Below the pieces are notes generated by a model. The model was not told the origin of the DNA. It made no database searches and saw only the letters and a list, made by a program, of their open reading frames with translations. Positions 40,800-53,094 of a stretch of DNA of 64,000 nucleotides are shown here, piece by piece. The DNA is from Latrodectus hesperus (Eukaryota; Arthropoda; Arachnida; Araneae; Theridiidae): positions 1 through 64,000 of the forward strand of contig JAJQOW010000243.1 of assembly GCA_037975125.1 (NCBI GenBank), written 5' to 3'. The translations under genes were made by a program, and so were the position numbers. The number at the start of each line of letters is the position of its first letter. Within the stretch, counting starts at the first letter, position 1.

Positions 40800-41660
40800 T
40801 ACAAGGAGAGGGCACAGTTATGAAACTTTAATACTTAAAGTTATACAACTCAATACTTTCTTAATTTAAATCATAAACAATGTTAGGAAACTTTAATATT
40901 TACATTTTGTGTGTGTGTGATGTCTCCTTTATAATACGGTATATCTTTGTGAAATACTAGATTGGTTTCAATTTATATATTTGTAAATAGAAATTAATTT
41001 TCTTTTTTAAGTTCTTTCTTCCATATATAAATTAAAATTTATAAGTATCCACGTAATGTTATAAATTTTCTAGAGGCATAGTGTAAAGTTTAGACTTACA
41101 TAATATATTGGTTTTTTGCCTTAGTTATATTTCTAGAACACTGTTGATTTCATCCAGGTAAATTATTATAGTATGGGCTAAAACACATCGTAATTTTTAC
41201 AAAATAAACGCATTAAAATAGTGCAATTAATTGCAATTTGAAAACATAAAGCAAAAAAATTCTCAACTGACAATTACAACAAATATTTTATCTTTAGTGC
41301 TAGAGAATTGGTTCCACATGAAACCATTTCCCTGAAACGAAATGCAAAATCTGAGGAATTCCATGTATCAGAAAACTTTTAAAATATTTTATATAAGAAA
41401 ATTTCTTATTTAAAATTTGGTAGTTACTTATTAACTTGAAATTTTATGAGATTAATCTTTAATTTCTTTGCCTTTCGTTCCATCAACCAAGCACCAGACA
41501 CAAGAATACTTAGAGCTGGATTGATTGGCCGGATTGTTCATTTATAATTAAGTATATTGTTTATATGATTAATTGTGTGTCTTAACATCAACATTATCAA
41601 ACAATTTATAAACGTTAATCAACAAGATAGAAGTCCAAGCGTGTGATGATTGAATTTGTG
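40800..41660. repeat. Duplicated block after LINE copy C
   Basis: Close match to 5,340-6,197, with the core 'tatttaaaatttggtagtta' near 41,408-41,427 and an added tgtgtgtg tract near 40,909-40,918. Confidence 0.8.
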
Positions 41661-41661
41661 G

Positions 41662-41845
41662 ATATTTTGTTTTGTTTGTTTGTCGCTCAACGGTCATTTT
41701 TTGCACACGAGTGCTAATTAGACCGGGACCTACTGTTTAAAGTGGATTCCGAACCACTACAAACATTTATGTCAAAGGTTGGATTCAAACCCAAAAACTG
41801 TTGAACCGAAGGCAAGAGCGTTAACCATTCGGCTGCCATCTCAAC
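41662..41845 (-). mobile_element. tRNA-derived SINE, second copy, right end rearranged
   Basis: Same element as at 6,207-6,400, with a B box ggtttgaatcc (complement at 41,781-41,791), an A-box-like tggcagccgaatgg and an aaaac-type tail. The left flank (ttgtgga) corresponds to the left target duplication of the first copy. On the right the SINE joins sequence equivalent to 7,100, so the right duplication and about 700 bp are gone. It is best explained as inherited by block duplication, not as a second insertion. Confidence 0.78.
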
Positions 41846-41849
41846 TGGA

Positions 41850-43024
41850 GTGTTTGTTTTAAAGTCTTTGAATTCGGGTGTATAACATAATATTTGTGCA
41901 CTTTGCCAAAGTTTTTTTGCGGTTTGAGTTCATTCAAAATGCTATTTTGAAATGACAGGTATTACTAAGATTATTGCCAAAGTTTTTTAAGATTATTTTG
42001 GACAACTATATATAAAGTAATAAAAATGAATAACAATGTTATATTGCGCTTGAGCTATGTGGGGCAGTGAAAATTTTACTTTATTAACATAGTACTTATT
42101 CCATAACTATTATCCTACAACATGTATGGCTTTATGTAATTAACTCAATACTGTATGGGTTAAAGAGTAAAAAATACTTTTTACATACATATTACACATA
42201 TTATTTTTACAAACATGTTACATAAATGTATGTTATCTTAATTTAAATGTTAAATGATTAACATATGAGAAATGCATTGAAAGTTGTAGGAAAAATTTGG
42301 AAACATCGAAATATAAGAGACCTTTTGAAAACTTTTATTAAAAATGTTGCTGAATGTCTGGTAAAAAAAAAAAAAAAAACCAAACCTCCGTTTAAGATTT
42401 GGAGGCAAAGGAATTAATAAAAATCCATAAAATATTTCTAAAATTAATGAGAAAATATCTGTCTTAATATTTGGAAGTTACAAATTCAATTTTTTAAATT
42501 AGTAGTAAGGACTAAAATGAAATATTTTTACTTTAAGCACATTAAAGAAATGAATGCGATCCTAACTCAAATTTTAAATATAAATAAATTTTAAACACGG
42601 GAAAATTTCATACAAATTTGAAAAACAAATTTATAATAAAGCGTTTGGGAACTTTCATCAACTTACGCGTTACAGAAATGGTTAAAATAAAACCAATACT
42701 TCGTAAAAATATAAAGTAATGCTGAGTTCAAAATAAATAGAAATATTTATAAAATATATAAAAAAACATCTTAATAGTTGTATAGAATTTATAAAAAAAA
42801 TTCTTTTTTTGTATTATTATGATTTCTATGCAATAAATTTATATTTTCTCAACGTATGCATTATTACATCTATTCGAGAAATACATCTATTCGAGAAATA
42901 GATGTATTTCTCGAAATAATTCTCTTAAAATTCACATCATTGCCTATGAAATGTTTTATTGCTCACTTTTCTGAGAGATTAGCAAATGTGTGTTCTTATG
43001 CTTTATATATTAATGTTAATTGAA
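41850..43024. repeat. Duplicated block, partner of 7.1-8.24 kb
   Basis: Near-continuous match to 7,100-8,240, with a longer A-run (42,363-42,379) and a local hairpin not present in the partner. Confidence 0.82.
42875..42913. repeat. Perfect quasi-palindrome, 17-bp stem, 5-base loop
   Basis: Arms cgagaaatacatctatt (42,875-42,891) and its exact complement (42,897-42,913) surround cgaga. A direct copy of part of the arm also precedes it. The partner block near 8,100-8,140 has only one arm's worth of sequence, so the extra bases arose here. Confidence 0.88.
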
Positions 43025-43127
43025 ACTCCAGGAGAGGATTAGGGAAAAAGACTGCAAGAGAGCGACGAAGGCTGTAACAGATTTAGCGTTATCCAGGGTG
43101 CACCACGAGGAGGCCTGTTACACTACA
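43025..43127. other. GC-rich filler at a deletion junction
   Basis: About 100 bp of distinctly GC-richer sequence lies between block material equivalent to 8,240 and to 14,430. It is open on the plus strand for about 40 codons (KLQERIREKDCKRATK onward), strongly charged, and extends into the AT-rich flank. I recognise no family. It could be a captured piece of a transposon or of a gene exon inserted during end joining. Confidence 0.6.
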
Positions 43128-44390
43128 CCCCATATCGTATATCCTAAACATATACATGATCGAATATTTAGAGTTTTTGTTTAACTAGTGAATAATGCTT
43201 GTGAATTTAACTATAGAAACTAAATTAAAGGTATCACTTATTAAAAACCTAATTGAAGATTTAAAGAAAAGTATTAATGAAAAATATAGTTTTTAGGACG
43301 AACAGAAAACCCTTTCTGAACGCAAATTATTTTCTCGTCTAATAAACAGCGTCATGATTCTAACGCTGTCTGCCCGAAGGTATACGTAGGTATTTTTAAA
43401 AATAATTGTTGAAGTTAAGAGATTTACTTAATTTTGTGCTTAATTTGGTTAATTTACGTAAATTAATTATTATAGAGGAAATTTGCGATTGTAATATTTC
43501 TTTCGTCATATTTTTCGGACTTTCCTAAGATGTTAAACGAAAAAAAATAGCTTCATGCAGTTTTCATATCCAGATCGTAACATATCAAATCATGCCGTTT
43601 TTGTAACTTGAATTAATAGAACTCTTGCAGAATTGATTGCAGAAAAAAATAGGTATAGATAAACCTATACTGTAATGTCATTTATGAAGGCAATGTGAAA
43701 AGTTTTCTAGATGACTCCTTTCACACATTTAACATTACCTTACGTTAAAGATGAAAAAATTCCTGCTACTTTAAAAGTTATTATAAATTACACGTCCTGA
43801 TGTAATATCAAAGCTGTGCTTCTATATTAAATTTGTCACAGACGATAATAATCTAGAATTATTATAAGTTAATTTTTTAATATTTTACTGATATTTACAC
43901 AAGAAAAATCTTATTCTGCTTGTCCATGAAGTTTTTGCCTAAAGTTGAATTAAGGAATGTTGCAAAGAAATCAATCAGTATATCACAAGAAACTACATTC
44001 TGACTATCTTAAAAGAATCTGTTTCATCCCAAAATTTGAACTAAAGTTAAAAATAAATTTAAAACTTTATTTATACTTTTTTTAAATTTATGGTAAATAT
44101 GTTTCTGCAAAAGTATATTCAATTTAAAATAAAGCTCTTCTCGTTTTATGAACAAAGGCTTGTGGTTCTTTTTAATTTTTAAAATTGTCATTTATGATAA
44201 TGAAAGAAGGATAAATATATATAGCATCGAACTTTTCTTCTGTTTTTTTTATTCCTACAGCTTAAATTTAATTAAAATCAAAATATTTGCAATTAAGTTT
44301 CAGAAATTAAAAAAAAATAGCCTTTGCTTCCTGCTTTAAAATAATTAACGTTTTTTTCCAATACGTTGTTGATCGGTAAGGCATTGGAAT
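43128..44390. repeat. Duplicated blocks, partners of 14.4-14.72 and 15.0-15.66 kb
   Basis: Same order as in the first copy, but with ordinary sequence (43,500-43,710) where that copy has the long TA repeat. This middle stretch in turn resembles 9,760-9,960 and 29,370-29,560. Noncoding. Confidence 0.75.
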
Positions 44391-44399
44391 ATGGAAAAC

Positions 44400-47300
44400 T
44401 TTCAACAATGTGTTATAAAATGACAAATGTTTAAAAATATTTCATTATTTACATTGTATATCATAAACTAACACACATCTTCATTAACATAAATATATTA
44501 ATATAAAACTTATTTTCTATACAAAAATCAGTTTGTTCGCAGAATATCTGTTAGCAGCTGAATTGAGAACTGCATCCAGGAAAAAAAAGACACTTATGTC
44601 AACATTATGGTGTCTCAAAATCTAAGTTCAGGTATTGCTTTAATTCAAAAAATTAATTACAGTATTCATTATTAATTTAAACTGATAATAACCCTGCCTT
44701 TTGATTTTTCTCCCTTAAGAAAAATGTCATCCATGAGAAACCACTAAATGCAAGAAAATATAATTACTGCAACAGATATAATTTCCTTCTACATTATTGA
44801 AAGAAATTTCAATTCAATAAAAAATAACTACTCATGAAAATTAACTATTCAAGTAAGAAAATGTTATTTTCTTGCATTTTATGATTTATTTGATACCTTT
44901 TCACTTGATATAAGCCGAATAATTCACATAGTGGGGAGGAATGTAGCACTTCCAACATAGCTAGGGCAACAATAAATAACTTATCAAGAGTTAATATAAT
45001 TTCTAACCTCATTTTCTTTAAAAATATATACATGTACTCTTTTCAAACGGATGTAGATATCAGAAACTAAGATTAATAGTTCCTAAAATCTATATACATC
45101 GAACTGCTAGGAAAACCTAGGTCTTGTTAATTTATAAATAAGCTAAATTATACGATTTTTAAATTTAATACAATGAAAGTGTATATTATACATCAAACAT
45201 TACTTTTTTTGGATCTATGGTAGTTTTTATTATATTATAAAATATTAACAGTTATCAACTCAGCCATTTTAAATGCGTAAATTAAATGTATGCCTGTTTT
45301 GTTAATTCTTAAGCTGTTTTTCGAAATGTTTTCGCATGTTTCTGCAAAAAATTGAAGGTACAAATAATAATAAATAAATAATTAATCGTCACCAAATTTA
45401 TGAAACAGTATTATGGACACTAAGAACAAAACAACAGATAAAATTCCTATTAGCTGTTGTTTTGTTGAGAATTTCAGATATATTCAAATACGCTATGTGA
45501 AAAAAGAATGCAATGTGTTTTTAAAAGAGTGTGTCTCGAAATTTAACATAGTCCAATGAAGCTTATTTAAAAGCTGCCCACCATTCGTCTAAGATGTAAG
45601 AAACATTAAACGGGAAACGTTATATAAGGAATATTTTCGATGTTTTTAATATTTTTTATGAGATATTTGTGAGTATTTTTATGAGTACTAATGAAATGCC
45701 TTAAAACTGTCACTGTCTAAAGAAAGAAATCTAAAATATTTTTAGCTTAAAGTAAATAGAATTAAGGTCCTACAAGTTTCAGTTTGCAGCAAAGAACATT
45801 TAAATTGAGCAGAAAATTATTTGAAAAACAAAAGAATTATTAAAGTAGATTCGGTACATTTTTCCAGATCTTTCAAGCATATAAACAGCTTTCAAAGAAG
45901 ATGCTGCTAATGGTTTGAACTTATATTTTATTATATAATTTAATGTAGAAAATACATGATACAGACTTACTCACATTAAAATGTATTTGTATGACTTTAA
46001 AAATATATTTACGATTGTAAAGTGTAAGTTGTATTCCAAATAGTATGCACTCTATTTTCAACAACATTTTAATTGACATATCATTTGTTCAGAATATATA
46101 AGACAATATGTTAAATTTTTTTAAGAATTTAAACGTGTTATTAAAACGACAAAGATTTCATTGCGGTTGTCACAAGGATAATCATTTGGTCATTCATGCA
46201 AAACTATCATAAAAAACCCTCTAAATGTGATTAAAATCTTCCAAACTATAAAAATGTCTTGGCCCCCATATATATGCATTGAACAGAGAATGATAAATTA
46301 CATTTGACTTTGACATTAGCATATTAATAATAATATTATGTTCTGTCAGAAATTATATTACCTTATTAAATATACTACCCTGCAAATTGTTGTTTTTCTG
46401 ACTATATATTATTCATATTTTGCTAAAGATTTCCATTTATGTGTTTCAGAATTAAGGAATCAGTAATTATTAATGAAAAAGCCTTGCGAATATTTTACCC
46501 AGAATTCCTTTCCTCATTTATTGTGAAAATTAATAAAGCTCTCTGATTTATAGAAATGTCAAATCTTGTATTTAGGCAATTTTTAAAGGGTCATCGAAAT
46601 TCGAAACTAGTACTTCAGATAAAGGAGAATTCAATTTACAAAATTTGAGTTATGCATATTATTTCTCCAGAATAAAATGTCTGGCCATCTAATTAGAAAA
46701 TATACTCCTGGAAAAAAAACAGCAGATGGGAATCCTAAGTTAAGGATGACAAAATTCCGTTGAATAAGTTATGAAAAAATTAAAATAAAAGAGAGTTGCT
46801 GATTTTTTAAAACAAAATTGAAATAAATTCCTGCCAAATGATTCGTGTAAGCATGAATCGATTGTAAGTACAAACAAGAACATTTGAAACTGTCAGACAC
46901 ACCAAGATGTCATCTTCGGTCAAATAGTTAGTGGAGCATAAATGTCAAATAAAGAATCCATGAAATGTTTTAATCTAATCAATCTTTGGAAATGTTAGAA
47001 GAATTTGACAATAAGCAAAAATAGTGTTGTAGTTATATTAAATATCAGTGGAAGTGATGAAGTAGGGAATATAAATAAAACAGCATTATTCTTACACGAA
47101 AATTCAATAAGTTTCAAAGAATCTGATTTCATCTCGTATAATTTAACAGACATGGATATATTAACATTGCTTTTGTGCAAGTCAGAAGAAGTATTTAGTT
47201 TTATTTTTGACGATGAATAATTAAGAATTACTTTAAATAAATTAATCAAACACTTTTTATACGTATCCAAATAATACCGAGAACATATTGTGAAATGTAT

Positions 47301-47990
47301 TTTTTAAATGTTGAAAATTATAACATTTATTTAAGACAAGAATGGAAGATACTTTGTACAAATGATTAGAAAAAAGATAGAATTTTCTAAAATAAAAAGA
47401 TTTCATGAAAAATACAGGTTACGAAAATATATTCACATTAAATTTTATTTTGGTGGTTTTTAATGTCGTATTAATGTTAGGAATTGAAATGTTTACTTCT
47501 TATTTAAACATAATAATGACAATAATTTTATACATGATCCTAAAATTATCATTCGAAAGATTATTTTTTATGTTTGAAAATCAATTTATCTGCTTATAAT
47601 TTGACTTTATTAGATAATAATTTGTGTTTTATTTGAATATTTCTAATAGCTAATGGACATATACTTTATATTATAGAACAAATACTATACGCATTACTAA
47701 ACAATTATTCATATTTAATTTAATGCAGTTGCTTTCAAAATTCTTATCATCTAATGGTCTTTAGGAAGAACATTGTGAAATGATGAATACGCATATTTGC
47801 TCAAAAAGTGTACTTATTTTTAAATTATAGAATTTAAAAATAAATATTTTTGGTTATACAAAATAATATCTTTGTTTAGTTATTTGAGCAGGTATGCGTT
47901 TTATATAATTAATAATGTACTTCATTAATTTCATTAAAAGAAGGGAAATGAAAGGAAAATGAGTAGACAGTAAGGTTGACAACATTTACT
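44400..47990. repeat. Large duplication, unit 2 (mariner-free copy)
   Basis: Partner of 30,300-35,170. It carries the empty site for the mariner element at 46,925-46,926 and the second version of the 71-codon frame (47,005-47,220). Open frames at 44,148-44,339, 44,845-45,033 and 47,405-47,599 are not conserved in unit 1 and are not called. Confidence 0.9.
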
Positions 47991-47994
47991 TTAA

Positions 47995-48180
47995 TTTTTT
48001 TATCCTACGCCGAGACAGCGGCTTTTTCGGTCACGAGTCCTCTGGCAGCCCAATAAAAATTAGCCTTATTGTGGAAATTGTCGGGTAAACAGTTCAAAAG
48101 AAAAAGCGCAGGAAAGCTTTAAATGAATAAAGTCCATAAAAGCTCCTGAAGGACACAGGGTATAGTAGGGCATGTTTACA
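47995..48180 (-). pseudogene. LINE C-terminal zinc-knuckle fragment, unit 2
   Basis: Duplicate of 35,172-35,360, more damaged. The Cys/His segment has lost bases near 48,118-48,125, and no long frame survives. It lies at the same place within the duplicated unit, so the insertion predates the duplication. Confidence 0.6.
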
Positions 48181-51000
48181 TTTACTTAAATTTAAAAATA
48201 TTTTCACTAAGTATGCTACTCTTACTTATGTTAATTTGTTGATTGTAAAATTTTCTTTTCATTATTATTCAAAACAGAAAATAAATATTTTCCCCATAAT
48301 ATTAAAAAATATTAATTCATTTCATTTGTTTTGCATGCATAGTATGTTAAACGAACAAAAATTTATTTTTCAAAATAAAAACGTTTAGATAACTTGGTTT
48401 AATGAATAAACTACGATATTACACACATGTCACTGGATTTATACTTGAAATTACTTAATAGATAAATTTCAGGTACAAATATTTCAGGAATGTAATTTTT
48501 GAAATTAATGTTTTTTATTATAAAGTTTTCCTATGGATTTATTTATAAAAGTGAAAAATATAAAAGACGTTTTTGAATAATTAGCATTCGAATCTAATTT
48601 TTGCCCTTATTTTCATAAACTAATCATAGAGTTATGTTTTATTTAAAAATAGTTATTCACAAATTTCTATTTTTGCATTGGTAAACGAGGACCGTTTATT
48701 CGATTATGATATATTCGATATCATATCACCAACAAATATTTAAAAAAATACACTTAGAAGCTTTTGAATTTTCTCATAAAGTGTAGGTAAGAGGTAGGTG
48801 AAATGAATGGTATGCCAAAGGTACATATATTAAATTATATTTTTTTTTCCTTTTCATACTAAAAATAATGTTACATAAAAATAAATTTTGCCAAAATAAA
48901 GTGCCTTTAATTAAGTTTGCTTGAATCTTCTAATCTCATAAGGAAATGAGTGTAAATATAAATAGTTATCGAGCAATAAGCTAAATTCCTAATAACAATT
49001 ATCCCGTGTGTGTGTGTGTGTGTATGTATGTGTGTTTGAAGATGGGAGAATTTATTAACTTTTTTTGTGTGGTAAAGTAAGTTAATGTGAGGTTCTTCCT
49101 CTCTCACTTCTGTTTTACATACAGATACACAAGTGAGTACTGCAAAAATTAAAATAATAAACAATATTTAACATTCGATTAATGTATGATATTTTTACTA
49201 TATTATTTTAGGCAACAATATAATTAAAAATAAAGATTCAAAAGGGTTGTTTTCTACTATTATGCAGTTGGTGCCAACATCAAAAAGAACTGAAAATTTT
49301 AGATACAAACCAAGAGCCCATAAGCTTATGGCTAATATATTTCTTGAGTACCAATAAACACTTCCAGGAAACTAATCTCAGTATAATAGCAATAAAATAT
49401 AAAACATTTGCGGACAATGCGATAAATGTAAGTCTAAAACTTTCGTCTACAAAAGAATGTAGATCTTGTTTAAAGAAACAAAATCTCCACAATACGAAGA
49501 GAATAATTTTGAGAGAATATCACAACTGCCTTGAAAAGTTTTTTAATAAAAAAACTTCTTATTTAAATTTTGGTAGTTATATAGAATTCATAAAAATAGA
49601 AAATGTTTTGCTTGAAAGTTGAGACCAGGAAATATTCATATAAGCATTATCTATGAAGTCCTGATACATATTATTCATTAAAAATTAAAATTGTAGCTGA
49701 AGAAAATTTTTATATTTCCTTTTTCCTGAAGATCCCCTAATCATGCTTTTAGTGCTTACGAATAGATTCTTGACTTCAAAAATGGGAAACGTATTTCTGA
49801 TATTAATAGAATGAAGTAAAACACCTAAGTCTCTTATATGTTAAAATGCTGATCAATAAATTTTTTGGTAAATTGTACATTAAAATTTGGAGTATTTGCT
49901 AGATTTAAAGATATATGGAAACTCATTTCTCTTAAAATGTTGATTTTATAATGCTCTTGACTGTCGATAATGATATGATGAAATACCAAAAATAGGGTTT
50001 GAAATTATGAACTAAAAAGTACCAATGTTGAATGCAAGGCTCGCGACTAATATTTAGTGTCCACATCACAGTATATATTATTTTAGATATATTTGTTTAC
50101 TCTTGCTTTAAAAATATTCAATTGTAAAATACTTTTAGCAATAGAATCATTATGGCGAGCAATATACTAATAGCTAAACACAAAGACACCAATATATGGT
50201 GTTGGAATTTTTGGTAAATCGTTATAAAAAGGAGAGTAAATATTAAGCAGAACATTAGCAAAACTTAAACATTACAATCTTGTTAAGCATGGCAATTTTA
50301 TTGAATTTTAAATATGTTGTTAGAAATAGTTATTTAACAGACATTTATTTTTATTTTTCAAATGCCTATGTAAATGTGTGAAGCAATGAAGAAATCAAAA
50401 CATTAATTAATCTATTAATTACTTTTTACGTATATTAAATATATGTATACAGTAAACTTTTCTATCTATTTCTCAATCTTCTTCGAAATTTAGATTCAAA
50501 TATTTAGAATGCTCAAATGTGAAATTTTAGTCTTCCCTTAACGTTCAGCAAACAGTATAAATAATCGCAAGTATACGAGTATAACTTCGTAAAAATACAG
50601 ACCTAGTGTATTCTTACCTAGAAAACGTTATTTCAGTAAACATTTGATTTAAAGACTTTGAATTTTTATCTTATACTTTACGCTGTTTGGCTTAAATTGT
50701 TTTCTTTTTTTCTAGTAATTCTGACTTCGAACATTTCAAATGTCTTTCACAAATGACTGACAGATCAATGATTACCTCAATATTTTTAAGATTATTACAA
50801 AACCTACATGGAGCAGTTAAAAAATGAAAAGAAATACTTGTTTGATCTTACAAATAATATTATCTTTTCCCATTTCAAGATGAATAATAATATACTTTCC
50901 CTTAAAAAGAATAAAAAATGGGAGGTGCGCATAAGGAGAACAATAACGCAGAAAATCTAAAAGTTTTCTTTTAATCTCTTTTAAGACAAAAATAAACTTA
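48180..51000. repeat. Large duplication, unit 2 right part
   Basis: Partner of 35,360-38,095. It contains a (TG)n tract at about 49,006-49,034, longer than in the other two copies. A 92-codon open frame at 49,344-49,622 ends in the dispersed core (SYLNFGSYIEFIKI). The equivalent frames at 2.7-2.9 and 36.5-36.8 kb are broken, so I do not call it a gene. Confidence 0.85.
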
Positions 51001-51054
51001 ATAATAGCCTTTACCACAACTCTTTGTCATAATCAAGCTTGAGTAAATAAAAAC

Positions 51055-51371
51055 TGAGGTCACAAGATCTGTCTGCTTTAACAAACTGACTCAGGAGGAC
51101 AAGATATTGGTTAGTAGATCATTAATTTCGAAAACAAGCCTGCTCCTGATAAGATATCTGCAAGTTTCCAGGGAATAATTAGGGCTTTTCGCAATTATTT
51201 TCTCCATAGCTTTCCCTACAACATCAGTAAATGATGTTGATCTATAGCTAAGGGTTTCAATATTTGCTTGTAATATTTGTCGTTCTTATGTTATGGTATA
51301 ATTATAAAGGATTGTATGAGATTCCACCTAAGATTTTCTTTGCTTAGCTAGTGACGAATGTATTTTTGCCG

Positions 51372-51403
<32 letters not shown>

Positions 51404-52270
51404 GTTATTAATTTCACAGAAATTTTGTGCAAAAACATTTACAGAATAGTTTGAAAAAATGGTATTTCTTCAAGATGAAGGTTCGCTTAAGTGAGTCAAC
51501 TGGAGCATATATAATAGTATTTAAAAATGCAAATGATCCTTTACTATCAGTTTGGTAATTTATACTCAAAACAAGTTTAGAAAATGAAGATCACTTATTG
51601 CTAAGGAAGGCCTTTTTAAAATATGCAGATTGTTTTCTCTGAGCCTGAACATCGCAAGGTAGACACGTTAACCCCGTCTTTCTTCTAAGCCTGTCTCTGA
51701 TAGCTTTCAGTGAGGACAACTCATCTGTCCAGAAATATTTTTACTACATTTGCCTTACTCTAAAAATGGACTTTTTTAACACATGTTATTGTTGTGTCTT
51801 TAATAAATCTATAAACTTTATAAAGATTTAGAGTAAAATCAAGTTTATATCATGGTTAGGTCCATGTTCGACAAATTCAGAAAGAGAAGTCAATTCACTT
51901 TCTCAAAATGCCGAGAAATTTTTGATAATGAAAAGGCTTCTGATCTATTTTGTGTAATTCCTTTTCTACAAGCACCTGCCGGTATGGTAATCAAGGGACT
52001 TTAAAAAACCTTCGCTTTGTGAGTTTGCAAAAGTCAGCAGTTATCATCAATAGTTCTGGGGTTGTGCCTTCACCAGTATAAGGTAGATAAGGTTTTTTTA
52101 TCGTATATCAGTTCGAATGCAATCGAGCTCACAAGAAATCCTGTGCTCTCCTTCTCGCTTTATTTGTGTCAGAATACCACACCGGAGGATGGACATTAAA
52201 ATTTCCTATAAAAATAGAATGTTTTAAGCGATTAACATAGGAGAAGACGGAATGATTATCAAGGAGAGGG
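51055..52270 (-). mobile_element. LINE copy E, RNase H end deleted
   Basis: Minus strand: endonuclease remnant near 52,100-52,260 (FIGNFNVHPPVWYSDT, equivalent to GDFNaHhplWgS), pre-RT connector (51.6-51.9 kb), and the start of RT near 51,170-51,260 (SFTDVVGKAMEKIIAK). The RNase H end is missing: the flank at 51,000 is the equivalent of 38,095, joined directly to RT. A T-run of 29 bases lies inside the element. Frames are broken. Confidence 0.78.
51375..51403. repeat. Poly-T run of 29 bases
   Basis: The corresponding place in copy C has only 'ggttttag', so this is slippage expansion inside LINE copy E and not the tail of an inserted element. Confidence 0.9.
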
Positions 52271-53090
52271 AATAATTATGAAACTTTAATACTTAAAGTT
52301 TTCAACTCAATACTTATTTAATTTAAACTATAACGATTACGAAACTTCAATATTTACATTTCGATGTATCCTTTGTACTATAATATATCTTTGTGAAATA
52401 CTAGATCGGATTCAATTTTAATATTTGTAAATAGAAACTAAATATACTTTTAAAAGTTCTTCCTACCATACATTAATTTGAATTTATATAAGTATCCACG
52501 CAGTTTCATAAATTTTCTAAAGGCTGTGCAGTCTTCACTTATAAAATATTGATTTTGTGCTTCAGTTATAATTCTACCAACACATTTGATTTCATGCAGA
52601 TAAAGCAATGTGAAGTATGTGAGCTAAAATATATAGTAATTCTTATATGAAATGCATTAATATAATGCATTCGATTGCTACTAATGAAAATTAAAAATAT
52701 ATAGCAAAAAAATTCTCAGTTAACAATTTATTGATATACTTCATCTTATGTGCTAGAGAACTGGTTTCATATGAAACCAAATCACCGAACAGAAAGACTA
52801 ATTCACAAATAATTCAACAACCTGAAAATTTAAAAATATTTTATATAAGAAATTTTCTTATTTAAAACGTGGTAGTTACTCATTAACTTGACAATTAATG
52901 AGAAATTTTCTGAGATTAATCTTTAATTTCTTTGCCATTTGTTCCAGCAACCAATCACCATACAGAAAAATACTTATCACTGGATTGATTAGTCGGATTG
53001 TTCATTCATGGTTACGCATATTATTTATATGAATAATTGTATCTTAACATCAACATTGCCAAACAGCTTACAAATGTTAGGCGACGGCAT
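52270..53090. repeat. Duplicated block after LINE copy E
   Basis: Counterpart of 5,340-6,170 and 40,800-41,610, with the core near 52,857-52,876 (taaaacgtggtagtta). It is interrupted at about 53,095 by a Tc1 fragment, and a short later part of the block series resumes near 53,705. Confidence 0.75.
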
Positions 53091-53094
53091 CAAC

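Larger units (their letters stand above)
38520..40800 (-). mobile_element. LINE copy C, most complete domain order, decayed
   Basis: Minus strand, from high to low coordinates. Endonuclease remnant at about 40,650-40,790 (IFVGNFNVHST, equivalent to GDFNaH). Pre-RT connector at 39,960-40,450 (ALRDRLRRKAK, SFNEFISSM). RT start at about 39,700-39,830 (SISLNYIAGNALEKII, resembling the 'ISL.s..gK.mEkii' opening of LINE reverse transcriptases). RNase H at about 38,520-39,060. No palm YxDD motif is visible, so the middle of RT is missing. All parts carry frameshifts and stops. Confidence 0.8.
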
